NCBI GenBank assembly: GCA_964456525.1
Contig: CAYWAP010000005.1
Location: forward strand, 4,629-68,628
Source of the DNA: Onthomonas sp964456525
Lineage (GTDB): Bacteria > Bacillota > Clostridia > Oscillospirales > Oscillospiraceae
Direction of reading: 5' to 3'
DNA: 64,000 bases
Shown here: positions 52,698 through 62,092 of the stretch, piece after piece
Layout of the letters: every line of letters begins with the position of its first letter
Numbering within the stretch: the first letter of the stretch is position 1
Translations under genes and position numbers: made by a program
Notes under the pieces: generated by a model
Database searches by the model: none
Told to the model about the DNA's origin: nothing
Seen by the model: the letters and a program-made list of their open reading frames with translations, nothing else

Positions 52698-53482
52698 TGG
52701 AACATATTACAAGCCGCTCGAACCCCCTGCTCACCCAGGTGCGCAAACTGTTAAAAGATCGAAATGATCGCCGGGAAACCGGTGTGTTCGTCTGCGACGG
52801 CGTCAAAATGCTGGAGGAAGCTGTGAAATGGAAGGCAGAAGTCCTCACCGTCCTCCTGACGGAGGGCCGGACGCCGGCGTTTCCCCTGCCCCAATCGGCC
52901 CGCTGCGTCAGCGTTCCGGCGGATGTGATGGCCTCCATCTCCCCGATGAAGGCCCCTCAGGGCATCCTGTTCCTGTGCCGCATGCCCCCGCTGAAGCCGC
53001 CGGACCGGTTGACCGGCCGAACCTGGCTGGTGCTGGACGGGCTGCAGGACCCGGGCAATGTGGGCACCATCTGGCGCACAGCCGACGCCTTTGGGGCGGA
53101 CGGTCTGCTCCTCACCGGTCACTGTGCGGACCCTTACAACTGGAAAACGGTGCGCGCCAGCATGGGCGCCGTGTTCCGTCTGCCCGTATGGGAACTGGAG
53201 CGATCAGACATCCTCCCTCTGTGCCGGAAGAGCGGCGTCGTTCTGGCCGGCTCCGCCCTTCGCGCAGACACGGTCTCCCTCCGGGAGCTGCCGGATGGCC
53301 CCTGCGCACTGGTGATCGGCAGCGAGGGGCAGGGCATTTCCGAGGAAGTGCTGAAAGACTGTGACCTGACCGTAAAAATTCCGATGAAACCCACCTGTGA
53401 ATCCCTGAACGCCGCAGTTGCTGCCTCAGTTCTCCTGTGGGAGCGCTGGCGCACGACAGGAGAAGCGGCAGTCCGGGAATGA
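52697..53482 (+). CDS. SpoU/TrmH family RNA 2'-O-methyltransferase
   Basis: A 261-residue SPOUT methyltransferase. An N-terminal substrate-binding domain (EHITSRSNPLLTQVRKLLKD, then VFVCDGVKMLEEAVKW) precedes the knotted domain: LVLDGLQDPGNVGTIWRTAD, VRASMGAVFRLPV, ALVIGSEGQGISEEVL and the SAM-knot IPMKPTCESLNAAVAASVLL. It modifies ribose of rRNA or tRNA; the exact nucleotide is not predictable (RlmB- or TsnR-like). The start overlaps the ktrA stop by one base; dprA starts 36 bases after the end. Confidence 0.93.
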   Translation: MEHITSRSNPLLTQVRKLLKDRNDRRETGVFVCDGVKMLEEAVKWKAEVLTVLLTEGRTPAFPLPQSARCVSVPADVMASISPMKAPQGILFLCRMPPLKPPDRLTGRTWLVLDGLQDPGNVGTIWRTADAFGADGLLLTGHCADPYNWKTVRASMGAVFRLPVWELERSDILPLCRKSGVVLAGSALRADTVSLRELPDGPCALVIGSEGQGISEEVLKDCDLTVKIPMKPTCESLNAAVAASVLLWERWRTTGEAAVRE

Positions 53483-53518
53483 CCGGTGGAATGTTTTTCC
53501 GAAAGGAGGCGTATCCCC

Positions 53519-54766
53519 ATGTTGACCACAACCAAATTCTGGCTCTGGCTGACAAGCAGCGTCCGGCTGGCCCCGGCCTGGCAGGTGCTGGAGCACTTCG
53601 GCACGCCGGAAAAGGCCTATTTCGCCGACCGGGCCGAATATGAGACCATCTCCGAGCTGTCCGCGGAAGAGTGCCTCGCCCTTTCCGACAAATCCGTGGA
53701 AAAGGCGGAGAACATTTTGGCAGACTGCCAGCGGCTGGGCGTCCGTATCCTCACCTGGCAGGACGCGGATTACCCGGAACGTCTGCGCAGCATTGAGCTG
53801 CCACCCATGGTTCTCTACGTCAAGGGACGTCCCGTCCGCTTTGACGAGGAGGCCATGATTGCCATGGCGGGAACCCGTCACGCCTCTCCCTATGGCATGT
53901 ATATGGCCCGGACCTTTGCCCGCGAAATCACCGAGGGCGGCGCTCTGGTGGTCACCGGCGTGGCAAAGGGATGCGATCAAAACGCCATCATGGGCGCCTT
54001 TGACGCCCGGGGAAGTGTGGTGGCCGTGCTGCCCGGCGGCGTGGACGTCCCCTTCCAGAGCGACGGCCACGGCAAGCTGCTTTACCGCGATTTGGCCCGC
54101 TACGGCACACTGATCAGTGAGTATCCCCCGGGAACGCCCAATCAGGGAGAACACTTCCGGATGCGCAACCGTGTGCTCACCGGTCTGTGTCTGGCCCTGC
54201 TCTGCGTGGAGGCGGGCAAGCACAGCGGCACGTTGCAGGTGGCGGCCTATGCGCGGGAACAGGACCGCACCACCTTCGTGGTTCCGGCCCGGGTGGACGA
54301 CGTGTCCGCCCGGGGAACCAACGAGCTCATGTGCCAGGGCTACGCCCTGCCCGTGCTCTCCGGCCGGGACATCCTGGTCCACTACACCGCCATGTATCCC
54401 CACCTCCTGCGCCCCGCAGTCCCCGTTTCCCCCTTCAAAGCGGGAAAAAAGCCGGTGAACGCAGCCCCCAAAGAGGTGGAAACCCCCGCCGCAGAACCGG
54501 CCGGCCAGCCCAAAGATTCCAAAATGGGGGTTGACAGCGGGAAAGGGGTAGATTATATTGACGTAGACACTTTTGATGACTCGCTCACACAAGAGGAGCA
54601 GCAGATCATCCGCTCCATCGGCTCCAACGTTGTCACCACCGAAGAGTTGATCGCGGAAACCGGTCTGAGCGCCAGCAATCTGATGGCCACTCTGACCCTG
54701 TTGACCATCCGTGGGCTTGTCATTCCCGAGGACGGCGGACGGTTCCGCTGCAGCCGTCCCATGTAA
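53519..54766 (+). CDS. dprA: DNA-processing protein DprA (Smf)
   Basis: A 415-residue protein that loads RecA on incoming single-stranded DNA during transformation. An N-terminal helical region is followed by the Rossmann core: AMAGTRHASPYGMYMARTFA, VVTGVAKGCDQNAIMGAFDA, VVAVLPGGVDVPF, ISEYPPGTPNQGEHFRMRNR and EAGKHSGTLQVAAYAREQ. A variable Pro/Ala-rich linker leads to the C-terminal winged helix (VVTTEELIAETGLSASNLMA). The start at 53519 has AAAGGAGGC upstream. The order dprA-topA-trmFO matches Bacillus. An internal promoter for topA lies inside the linker region. Confidence 0.94.
   Translation: MLTTTKFWLWLTSSVRLAPAWQVLEHFGTPEKAYFADRAEYETISELSAEECLALSDKSVEKAENILADCQRLGVRILTWQDADYPERLRSIELPPMVLYVKGRPVRFDEEAMIAMAGTRHASPYGMYMARTFAREITEGGALVVTGVAKGCDQNAIMGAFDARGSVVAVLPGGVDVPFQSDGHGKLLYRDLARYGTLISEYPPGTPNQGEHFRMRNRVLTGLCLALLCVEAGKHSGTLQVAAYAREQDRTTFVVPARVDDVSARGTNELMCQGYALPVLSGRDILVHYTAMYPHLLRPAVPVSPFKAGKKPVNAAPKEVETPAAEPAGQPKDSKMGVDSGKGVDYIDVDTFDDSLTQEEQQIIRSIGSNVVTTEELIAETGLSASNLMATLTLLTIRGLVIPEDGGRFRCSRPM
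54531..54559 (+). promoter_or_regulatory. Internal sigma-A-like promoter inside dprA, for topA
   Basis: Perfect TTGACA, 17-base spacer, TATATT, within dprA codons and 230 bases upstream of the topA start. Confidence 0.55.
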
Positions 54767-54788
54767 CCAATTCTGGAGGAATTACTTC

Positions 54789-57176
54789 ATGGCAAAAACC
54801 GATCTGGTGATTGTGGAATCACCGGCCAAGGCTAAAACGATCGGCCGCTACCTGGGTCCGGGTTATACCGTCGTCGCCTCCATGGGGCACGTCCGCGACC
54901 TTCCCAAAAGTAAACTCGGTGTGGATCTGGAAAACCACTTTGAACCGCACTATGTCCCAATAGAAGGCAAGGAAGATGTGATTTCCAACCTGAAAGAGGC
55001 CGCCGAGCAGAGCAACAAAATTTATCTCGCAACTGACCCGGACCGCGAGGGCGAGGCCATCTCCTGGCATTTGAAGGCCCTGCTGGGGATTCCCGATGAG
55101 AAAACCTACCGCGTGACCTTCAACGAGATCACCAAAAGGGTGGTCAACGAGTCCATTGCCGCCCCCCGCAAGATCGATCAGGATCTGGTGGACGCCCAGC
55201 AGGCCCGGCGCGTTTTGGACCGCATTGTGGGTTATCAGCTCTCTCCCCTTCTGTGGAAGAAGATTCGGCGGGGGCTTTCCGCAGGCCGCGTCCAATCGGT
55301 GGCCACCCGTCTGGTGGTGGACCGTGAGCGGGAAATCCGGGCCTTTGTCCCCGAGGAATACTGGAGCATTGATGTCAAGCTGGAGCGCCTGCTGCCCAAA
55401 ACCGGCATCTTTAGTGCCCATTACCATGGCGAGGGGAAAAAGAAGCAGGAGCTGACCTGTGAGGAAGCTGCCAACGCGATTCTCGCAGACATGAATCGGT
55501 ATCCCTTTGTGGTGTCCTCTGTCCGTAAGGGGGAGAAAACCCGGCAGCCCGCGCCGCCCTTCACCACCTCCACCCTTCAGCAGGAGGCCAGCCGTAAACT
55601 GGGCATGACGCCGCGGCGCACCATGTCCATCGCCCAGCAGCTGTATGAGGGCGTGGATGTAGACGGCGAGGGCACCGTCGGCCTGATTACCTATATGAGA
55701 ACGGACTCTCTCCGCCTTTCGGATGAGGCCATCTCCGCCGCCCGGGAGTATATTCAAGGCCGCTACGGGGCCTCCTACACCCCGGCCGCCCCGAAGCACT
55801 ACAAGACCAAGTCCAACGCCCAGGACGGCCACGAGGCCATCCGCCCCACCAACGTCCGTCTGGACCCGGACGCCGTGCGGCACAGCCTGAGCCCCGATCA
55901 ATATAAGCTGTACCGGTTGATCTGGAGCCGGTTCCTCGCCTGCCAGATGTCCGGCGCCGTCTACGACACCGTCTCCATTGACGTCACCTGCTCCACGCAC
56001 CTGTTCCGCGCCAGCCACCAGAGCCTGAAATTCTCCGGCTTTACCGCTGTCTACGTGGAAACCAGGGATGAGGGAGAAGAGGCTGCCGGCTCTCCCCTGC
56101 CCGATCTGTCAGAGGGCGAGGAGGTCAGGAAGATCGCCGAGGACAAAGCCCGCCACTTCACCCAGCCCCCACCCCGCCTCACAGAGGCCGCCCTCATCAA
56201 GATGCTGGAAGAACAGGGCATTGGCCGCCCCTCCACCTATGCGCCCACAGTGTCCACCATCCAGGACCGCTATTATGTGGTCAAGGAGGGCAAGACCTTA
56301 AAGCCCACGCCTTTGGGCGAGGTTGTCACGGAGCTGATGGAGGATAAATTCCCCGACATTGTCGATCCGGGATTTACCGCGAAGATGGAGAGCTCCCTGG
56401 ACAACGTGGAAAGCGGCAAGGAGTTCTGGAAGGACGTTCTGGATCAATTCTATCAGGGATTCCACGCCGAATTGGAACAGGCGGAAAAGGATCTGGACGG
56501 GGAGCGCATCCCCATCCCCGCCGAGGAGACCGAGGAGATCTGCGAGCTCTGCGGCCGGAAAATGGTGGTTAAAATTGGCCGTTACGGCCGCTTTCTGGCC
56601 TGCCCCGGGTATCCGGAGTGCAGTTTCACCAAACCTCTGGTCATTGAGATGCCCGGAAAATGCCCCAAGTGCGGCAGCCGCATTTTGAAAAAGACCAGCC
56701 GCAACGGATATACGTTCTACGGCTGTGAACGCAACCGCAGCGCAACCGGCATGACCTGTGATTTTATGACCTGGGATGTGCCCGTCAAGGAAAACTGCCC
56801 TATCTGCGGCCAGACGATGTTTAAAAAATCCGGCAGAGGGGCAAAAAAGCCCTTCTGCATCAACGAAAAATGCGAAAACTTTACGCCTGAGGAGCAGCGC
56901 CCCGGATACCGTCCCCCCAAGCCCAAAAAGGAGGCCGTCTCTGACGCGGCCCAGGAGGCGCTCACCAAAGGCACCTCCGGGAAGGGCAAGGGCCGAACCG
57001 CTGCCAGGAGCGCTGCGAAAGGCGCTTCCGCCGCTGCCCGCAAGGCTAAGGCGGCCGCCGCCAACAAGCCCAAGCGCCAGCTGAGCGAAGCCCAGAAGGC
57101 CGCTCTGGCCCGGGGCCGCGAAAAGGCCCGGGCCAATCGGGAGGCTGCCAAGCAGGCGAAAAACGGCCTTTCGTAA
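54789..57176 (+). CDS. topA: DNA topoisomerase I
   Basis: A 795-residue type IA topoisomerase relaxing negative supercoils. The Toprim domain begins LVIVESPAKAKTIGRYLG, with acidic residues in ATDPDREGEAISWHL. The active-site tyrosine is Tyr302 in LITYMRTDSLRLS. Three C-terminal zinc modules follow: CELCGRKM with CPGYPEC, CPKCGSR with CERNRSATGMTC, and CPICGQT with CINEKC. A basic Ala/Lys tail (about 730-795) ends the protein, common in Firmicutes. CTGGAGGA precedes the ATG at 54789. trmFO is the next gene. Confidence 0.97.
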   Translation: MAKTDLVIVESPAKAKTIGRYLGPGYTVVASMGHVRDLPKSKLGVDLENHFEPHYVPIEGKEDVISNLKEAAEQSNKIYLATDPDREGEAISWHLKALLGIPDEKTYRVTFNEITKRVVNESIAAPRKIDQDLVDAQQARRVLDRIVGYQLSPLLWKKIRRGLSAGRVQSVATRLVVDREREIRAFVPEEYWSIDVKLERLLPKTGIFSAHYHGEGKKKQELTCEEAANAILADMNRYPFVVSSVRKGEKTRQPAPPFTTSTLQQEASRKLGMTPRRTMSIAQQLYEGVDVDGEGTVGLITYMRTDSLRLSDEAISAAREYIQGRYGASYTPAAPKHYKTKSNAQDGHEAIRPTNVRLDPDAVRHSLSPDQYKLYRLIWSRFLACQMSGAVYDTVSIDVTCSTHLFRASHQSLKFSGFTAVYVETRDEGEEAAGSPLPDLSEGEEVRKIAEDKARHFTQPPPRLTEAALIKMLEEQGIGRPSTYAPTVSTIQDRYYVVKEGKTLKPTPLGEVVTELMEDKFPDIVDPGFTAKMESSLDNVESGKEFWKDVLDQFYQGFHAELEQAEKDLDGERIPIPAEETEEICELCGRKMVVKIGRYGRFLACPGYPECSFTKPLVIEMPGKCPKCGSRILKKTSRNGYTFYGCERNRSATGMTCDFMTWDVPVKENCPICGQTMFKKSGRGAKKPFCINEKCENFTPEEQRPGYRPPKPKKEAVSDAAQEALTKGTSGKGKGRTAARSAAKGASAAARKAKAAAANKPKRQLSEAQKAALARGREKARANREAAKQAKNGLS

Positions 57177-57302
57177 GGCTCAAACCGCCGCCGTCCCCCA
57201 CAGGTTCCTTTCCAAGATACGCACCATGCGTATTCAGCAATTGTCACCCCCGCAGGCTGCCCCTCCCAACGGGAGCGTGCAGCCTCCTCTCCTGGATGAA
57301 TT

Positions 57303-58643
57303 ATGAAGTTTGAACAAGACAAAGTAACCGTCATTGGCGCCGGCCTTGCCGGCAGCGAGGCCGCCTGGCAGCTGGCAGAGCGGGGCATTCCCGTTGTCCT
57401 CTACGAGATGAAGCCTCATAAAATGACTCCAGCTCACCAATATCCCGGCTTTGCAGAGCTGATCTGCTCCAACTCCTTCCGCGCCGCCAACGTGGAAAAC
57501 GCCGTCGGCCTGCTGAAAGAGGAAATGCGCCGGTGCAGCAGCCTGATCATGAAGATGGCCGACCGCCATGCCGTTCCGGCCGGGGGCGCGCTGGCCGTGG
57601 ACCGCTACGCTTTTTCTGACGCGGTCACTCAGGCCCTGCGCAGCCATCCGAACATTTCCATCGTGGAGGATGAGCTGACCGAAATCCCCGAGGAGGGGCC
57701 GGTACTGATCGCGTCCGGCCCGCTGACCTCGGATTCTCTGGCCGGTCACATTGCAAAACGGTTCCCCAAGCAGAACTATCTGCACTTTTTTGATGCCGTC
57801 GCCCCCCTGATCTCCTTTGAGAGCATCGACATGGAGAAGGCATGGTTTGGCAGCCGCTACAACAAGGGCACGGCGGATTATATCAACTGCCCCATGACCC
57901 AGGAGGAGTATGACGCATTTTGGCAGGCGCTGTGCCACGCCGAGGAGGCCAAGCTCCACGGCTTTGAGGATCAAAATGTTTTTGAAGGGTGTATGCCCGT
58001 TGAGGTCATGGGCCGCCGCGGCTACGACACTCTGCGCTATGGCCCGCTGAAGCCCGTGGGCCTGGAGAACCCCCATACCGGCAAAGCGGCCTACGCCGTG
58101 GTTCAGCTGCGCAAGGACAACGCGGCGGGTTCCATTTACAACATGGTGGGCTTCCAGACCCACCTGACCTGGCCGGAACAGCGCCGGGTGTTTCGGATGA
58201 TCCCCGGACTGGAACAGGCCGAATTTGTCCGTTACGGCGTCATGCACCGCAACACCTATATCGACTCCCCCAAGCTGCTCAACCACTACTATCAGGTCAC
58301 GGACGAGCCGCGTCTGACCTTTGCCGGGCAGATGACCGGCGTGGAGGGGTATGTAGAGTCTGCGGCCTCCGGCCTTTTGGCCGGCGCCGAGCTGGCCCAC
58401 CGCCTTTTGGGCAAGCCTCCCATCGACTTCCCCCGGGAGACGGCCATCGGCGCCCTGAGTTATTACATCAGCAATCCCTCTGTTGCGGACTTCCAGCCCA
58501 TGAATGTGAACTTCGGCATTCTTCCGCCCCTGGGGCGCAAGGTGCGCGGTGGCAAACGCGCCAGAAATGCCGCGCTGGCAGAGCGGGCGCTGAACGCGCT
58601 GGATCAGGCCCTTCAAGCGGCAGGGTACGGCGGATCCATTTGA
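57303..58643 (+). CDS. trmFO: Methylenetetrahydrofolate-tRNA-(uracil-5-)-methyltransferase
   Basis: A 446-residue flavoprotein that makes 5-methyluridine at position 54 of tRNA with methylene-THF as carbon donor. The FAD fold begins VTVIGAGLAGSEAAWQLAER. Family signatures are CSNSFRAANVENAVGLLKEE, with a catalytic Cys, MTQEEYDAFW, FEGCMPVEVMGRRGYDTLRY, GPLKPVGLENP, NMVGFQTHLTWPEQRRVF and AGQMTGVEGYVESAASGLLA. Only a weak GGA-type ribosome site precedes the ATG. It follows topA by 126 bases, as in Bacillus. Confidence 0.96.
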   Translation: MKFEQDKVTVIGAGLAGSEAAWQLAERGIPVVLYEMKPHKMTPAHQYPGFAELICSNSFRAANVENAVGLLKEEMRRCSSLIMKMADRHAVPAGGALAVDRYAFSDAVTQALRSHPNISIVEDELTEIPEEGPVLIASGPLTSDSLAGHIAKRFPKQNYLHFFDAVAPLISFESIDMEKAWFGSRYNKGTADYINCPMTQEEYDAFWQALCHAEEAKLHGFEDQNVFEGCMPVEVMGRRGYDTLRYGPLKPVGLENPHTGKAAYAVVQLRKDNAAGSIYNMVGFQTHLTWPEQRRVFRMIPGLEQAEFVRYGVMHRNTYIDSPKLLNHYYQVTDEPRLTFAGQMTGVEGYVESAASGLLAGAELAHRLLGKPPIDFPRETAIGALSYYISNPSVADFQPMNVNFGILPPLGRKVRGGKRARNAALAERALNALDQALQAAGYGGSI

Positions 58644-58797
58644 AATTGGCGGCGGGGTTCTTTCCCGCCACACATCCCACCACCAATGGCGCACGTCTGA
58701 GCGTGCATACATTGGGGCGGCGGGCATAATCTGTCCCACTGTGTTCCACCTGGAACAGTTTATGCGCGTCTCCCGAACATATAAAGGAGCATATTGT

Positions 58798-59850
58798 ATG
58801 AACATCATTATTGACGCAATGGGCGGAGATTTCGCCCCGGCAGAACCGGTTCGCGGCGCTTTGCAAGCCCACAAGGAATTTGGCTGCGACATCACCCTCG
58901 TGGGCAAAGAGGAGGAAATCCGGAAAGCGCTGCAAGCGGACGGCGTGAATGAACTTCCCGACGGGATTCAGATTGTCCACGCCAGCGAAGTGATCGAGAT
59001 CTGCGACGACCCGGCCCGGGCCTGTCTGCGGAAAAAGGATTCCTCCATGTCCGTGGGCCTGAAGATGCTGCGGGATGGCCAGGGAGATGCCTTTATCTCC
59101 GCTGGCAGCACCGGCGCGCTGCTCTCCGGCGCCACCCTGCTAATCAAGCGGATCCGTGGCATCAAACGGGCTGCGGTGGCCCCCGTTGTCCCCACGGGCA
59201 ACGGATTTTCCATGCTGATGGATGCCGGTGCCAACGCTGAATGCACCGCCGAATATATGTTGCAGTTCGCCTATATGGGCAGCTTTTACATGGAAAAGGT
59301 CATGGGAATTCCGCACCCCCGGATCGGCCTGCTGAACATCGGCGCCGAACCCAGCAAGGGCACCGATTTGTATCAGGAGGTTCATCACCTGCTGCAGGAG
59401 GCCAACGACGCCGGGCGCATTCACTTTATCGGCAATGCCGAGCCCACTTTGGTCGCCTCCCCGGATGCCCCGGACGTCATCGTGGCGGACGGCTTTGCCG
59501 GCAACATTATGTTAAAGACCATGGAGGGCACTGCCAACTTTATCGTCAAGGGTCTGAAAGATCTGTTCACCACCAGTCTGAAAACCAAGCTGGGCTATCT
59601 GATGGTTCACAGCAACATGGGCGATTTTAAGAAACTGCTCGACAGCCGTACCGTCGGCGGCACTGCCATGATGGGCATCCAAAAGCCGGTCTTTAAGGCC
59701 CACGGCAACAGCGACGCGCTGGCGTTTACCAACGCGGTTCGTCAGGCCATCAAGTTTGTTGAGGCCGATGTCATTGCTGAGATCGAAAAGAATATCAGCC
59801 ACATGACCGTTGAAGAAAATGCCCCCTCCTCCAGTGAGAGCGCGGACTGA
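58798..59850 (+). CDS. plsX: Phosphate acyltransferase PlsX
   Basis: A 350-residue enzyme that makes acyl-phosphate from acyl-ACP for phospholipid synthesis. IIIDAMGGDFAPAEPVRGAL opens the protein, then RKKDSSMSVGLKMLRDGQGD, AFISAGSTGALLSGATLL, RIGLLNIGAEPSKGTDLYQE and IVADGFAGNIMLKTMEGTA. The start at 58798 is chosen because AAAGGAGC lies seven bases upstream. rnc follows after only 22 bases, so the fab genes and acpP often found between them are missing here. Confidence 0.96.
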   Translation: MNIIIDAMGGDFAPAEPVRGALQAHKEFGCDITLVGKEEEIRKALQADGVNELPDGIQIVHASEVIEICDDPARACLRKKDSSMSVGLKMLRDGQGDAFISAGSTGALLSGATLLIKRIRGIKRAAVAPVVPTGNGFSMLMDAGANAECTAEYMLQFAYMGSFYMEKVMGIPHPRIGLLNIGAEPSKGTDLYQEVHHLLQEANDAGRIHFIGNAEPTLVASPDAPDVIVADGFAGNIMLKTMEGTANFIVKGLKDLFTTSLKTKLGYLMVHSNMGDFKKLLDSRTVGGTAMMGIQKPVFKAHGNSDALAFTNAVRQAIKFVEADVIAEIEKNISHMTVEENAPSSSESAD

Positions 59851-59872
59851 TTTTCAGACGGGAGTAATACAT

Positions 59873-60553
59873 ATGAAAACACTGGAAGAAAAACTGGGCT
59901 ACTCATTCCAAGACCCCTCTCTGCTGGAGCACGCCCTGACCCATAGTTCTTACGCCAACGAACACCACATGGGCAGCCTGAATTCCAACGAGCGGCTGGA
60001 GTTTCTGGGGGATTCCATCCTCGGCATGATCGTGGCCGACTACCTGTACCGAACCTTTCCCAAGCTGCCTGAGGGGGATTTGACCCGGCTGCGCGCCAAT
60101 CTGGTCTGTGAGAACAGTCTGGTGCTGGTGGCAAAGCAGCTGAATCTGGGCAGCTATCTCCGGCTTGGCAAGGGGGAAGAGTCCAGCGGCGGACGGGAGC
60201 GCCCCTCCATCATTGCCGACGCAGTGGAAGCCGTTCTGGCGGCCGTCTATCTGGACGGCGGAATCAGCCAGGTGCGCCGCATCATCCAGCGCACCATTCT
60301 GGATCATATGGCAGAAGTCCAGCGCGCCAGCCGCGACCACAAGACCTACTTGCAGGAGCTGGTGCAGCGCAAGAACGGCCAGGTGCTCAGCTATCACCTG
60401 ATTGGAGAGTCCGGTCTGGATCACGCCAAGACCTTCACCATGGAGGTGCAGCTAAACGGCAAGCCGGTGGGCAGAGGCAGCGGCCGCAGCAAAAAAGAGG
60501 CGGAACAGATGGCGGCCAAAGCGGCCATTGAGCAGCTGGAACCCCACGCTTAG
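59873..60553 (+). CDS. rnc: Ribonuclease III
   Basis: A 226-residue double-strand-specific RNase that processes rRNA precursors. The catalytic core has HALTHSSYANE, the signature NERLEFLGDSILGMIVADYL with metal-binding Glu/Asp, and SIIADAVEAVLAAVYLDGG with the second acidic pair. The C-terminal double-stranded RNA-binding domain has KTYLQELVQRKNGQVLSYHL and GSGRSKKEAEQMAAKAAIEQ. GGGAG precedes the ATG at 59873. Terminator directly after. Confidence 0.97.
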   Translation: MKTLEEKLGYSFQDPSLLEHALTHSSYANEHHMGSLNSNERLEFLGDSILGMIVADYLYRTFPKLPEGDLTRLRANLVCENSLVLVAKQLNLGSYLRLGKGEESSGGRERPSIIADAVEAVLAAVYLDGGISQVRRIIQRTILDHMAEVQRASRDHKTYLQELVQRKNGQVLSYHLIGESGLDHAKTFTMEVQLNGKPVGRGSGRSKKEAEQMAAKAAIEQLEPHA

Positions 60554-60578
60554 CCACAGATATCCTCACCCTGTCAAC

Positions 60579-60613
60579 AAAGCCCCTGACGTATGCCGGG
60601 GGCTTTCTTTTTG
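60579..60613 (+). terminator. Rho-independent terminator after rnc
   Basis: Arms AAAGCCCC and GGGGGCTTT, followed by TCTTTTT. Confidence 0.8.
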
Positions 60614-60675
60614 TCAGCCCCGGTTACCACTGCAACAGAACGATCGGATTGGATGAAATTTCGACACAAAAACCC

Positions 60676-60704
60676 TTCACCCCGGAAGGAGTGCGTGGTA
60701 TGAT
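60676..60704 (+). promoter_or_regulatory. Possible promoter for the CapA lipoprotein
   Basis: TTCACC, 17-base spacer, TATGAT: a weak match, but correctly placed just upstream of the gene. Confidence 0.4.
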
Positions 60705-60727
60705 AGGAAAAAAGAGGAGGGACGTTC

Positions 60728-61978
60728 ATGACTATGAGAAAGACGGCGGTCTTGTTGGCCATGCTCCTGTGCTTGACGGGCTGCAGCAACCCCGCGACGG
60801 TCTCCGCCGAGGGAACGGATATTGGGGATCGCTCCACGACCGAAGTGGAGACCCAGAGCGCCGAAGCTGACCAGTCCGAGACAGGCTCGGCGGAAGAAGG
60901 GGCCACAAACGGAAATGCGGCGGCAGACATCCCGGCAGAGGAAACGGTGGATGAGGACGCCATTCCCGAGGAGTGGGATGAAGAGACGGCGTTTACCTAT
61001 ACGCTCTGTTTTACCGGCGACATCAATCTGGCGGAAGGCCAGTACACGACTGCGGCGCTGGATGCTTCCGGCCTTGATGGCTGCGTCAGTGCGGCCCTGC
61101 GGGAATACATGACCGGCGCCGACCTTCTGTGCATAAACAATGAGTTTACTTACACCACCAGCAGTACGCCCCTGGCAAATAAGCAGTACACATTTCGGGC
61201 CAACCCCTCCCGGGTGGACGTGATGAAACAGCTGGGCGTGGACATTGCCATTTTAGCCAATAACCATGTGTTTGATTACCAGGAAGAGGGCCTGCTGGAC
61301 ACCCTGAACACGCTGGAGGAGGCCGGCATTGTCACCATCGGCGCCGGAGAGAATCTGGAGGAGGCCTCTGCCATTTATTATGCGGAGCTGGAGCAGTGTA
61401 CCATCGCATATATTGCGGCCAGCCGGGTGGAATGGTCTGCGCAGACGCAGCCCGCTTCCAGCGAACGCCCAGGCGTTTTTTATACGGCCTATGACACAGA
61501 TCTGCTCTATCAGCGTGTGGCCGAGGCCCGGGAGCAGGCGGATTTTGTGGTCGTGTGCATGCACTGGGGCGTGGAGGGCACCAGCGAGCTGGAAGAATAT
61601 CAGGTAGAAGTGGGGCAGGGTCTGGTGGAAGCGGGCGCCAGTGTCGTCATCGGTGACCACCCCCATCAGCTCCAGGGGATTGCATTTGTCGAAGATGTGC
61701 CGGTATTTTACTCCCTTGGAAACTACTGGTTCAGCCGGAAAGAGGCCTACACCATGCTGTTAAATGTGATCATCTCCGGCGACAAATACGGCGTGCGGGA
61801 GGTATCCTATCAGGTCGTTCCCGCCCGTCAGACCTCTGAGGCCAAGGTGGTCTGGCTGGAAGACGCGCAGGAGCAGCAGGCGGTGTTCGACTACCTGACC
61901 GCTATGCCGGGTTCCAATATTTCCATCGACAGCGACGGTATGGTGACGGAAGAAGAGACATCGGTAAATGTGCAATGA
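60728..61978 (+). CDS. CapA-family lipoprotein (metallophosphatase fold)
   Basis: A 416-residue secreted lipoprotein with lipobox LTGC near residue 18, an acidic linker (about 25-85), and a PGA_cap domain of the CapA type. Signature segments are LCFTGDINLAEGQY (metal Asp), CINNEFTYTT in place of the usual NLE, DIAILANNHVFDYQEEGLLD, VVVCMHWGVEGTSELEEYQ and VIGDHPHQLQGIAFVEDVPV. In Bacillus, CapA helps move poly-gamma-glutamate; no capB or capC gene is close, so this is probably a stand-alone envelope enzyme of unknown substrate. GAGGAGGG precedes the ATG. Confidence 0.9.
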   Translation: MTMRKTAVLLAMLLCLTGCSNPATVSAEGTDIGDRSTTEVETQSAEADQSETGSAEEGATNGNAAADIPAEETVDEDAIPEEWDEETAFTYTLCFTGDINLAEGQYTTAALDASGLDGCVSAALREYMTGADLLCINNEFTYTTSSTPLANKQYTFRANPSRVDVMKQLGVDIAILANNHVFDYQEEGLLDTLNTLEEAGIVTIGAGENLEEASAIYYAELEQCTIAYIAASRVEWSAQTQPASSERPGVFYTAYDTDLLYQRVAEAREQADFVVVCMHWGVEGTSELEEYQVEVGQGLVEAGASVVIGDHPHQLQGIAFVEDVPVFYSLGNYWFSRKEAYTMLLNVIISGDKYGVREVSYQVVPARQTSEAKVVWLEDAQEQQAVFDYLTAMPGSNISIDSDGMVTEEETSVNVQ

Positions 61979-62019
61979 AGCACTTTAAATTGAAAGGGAA
62001 CTTTCGTATTTCTTGCCAC

Positions 62020-62048
62020 TTGCATTTTCACAGAAAGACGTCTATGAT
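62020..62048 (+). promoter_or_regulatory. Sigma-A-like promoter for trpF
   Basis: TTGCAT, 17-base spacer, TATGAT. Confidence 0.55.
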
Positions 62049-62092
62049 ATCACTGTATGTTTTATAAATCCCAGCAAAGAGGACATCTGATC

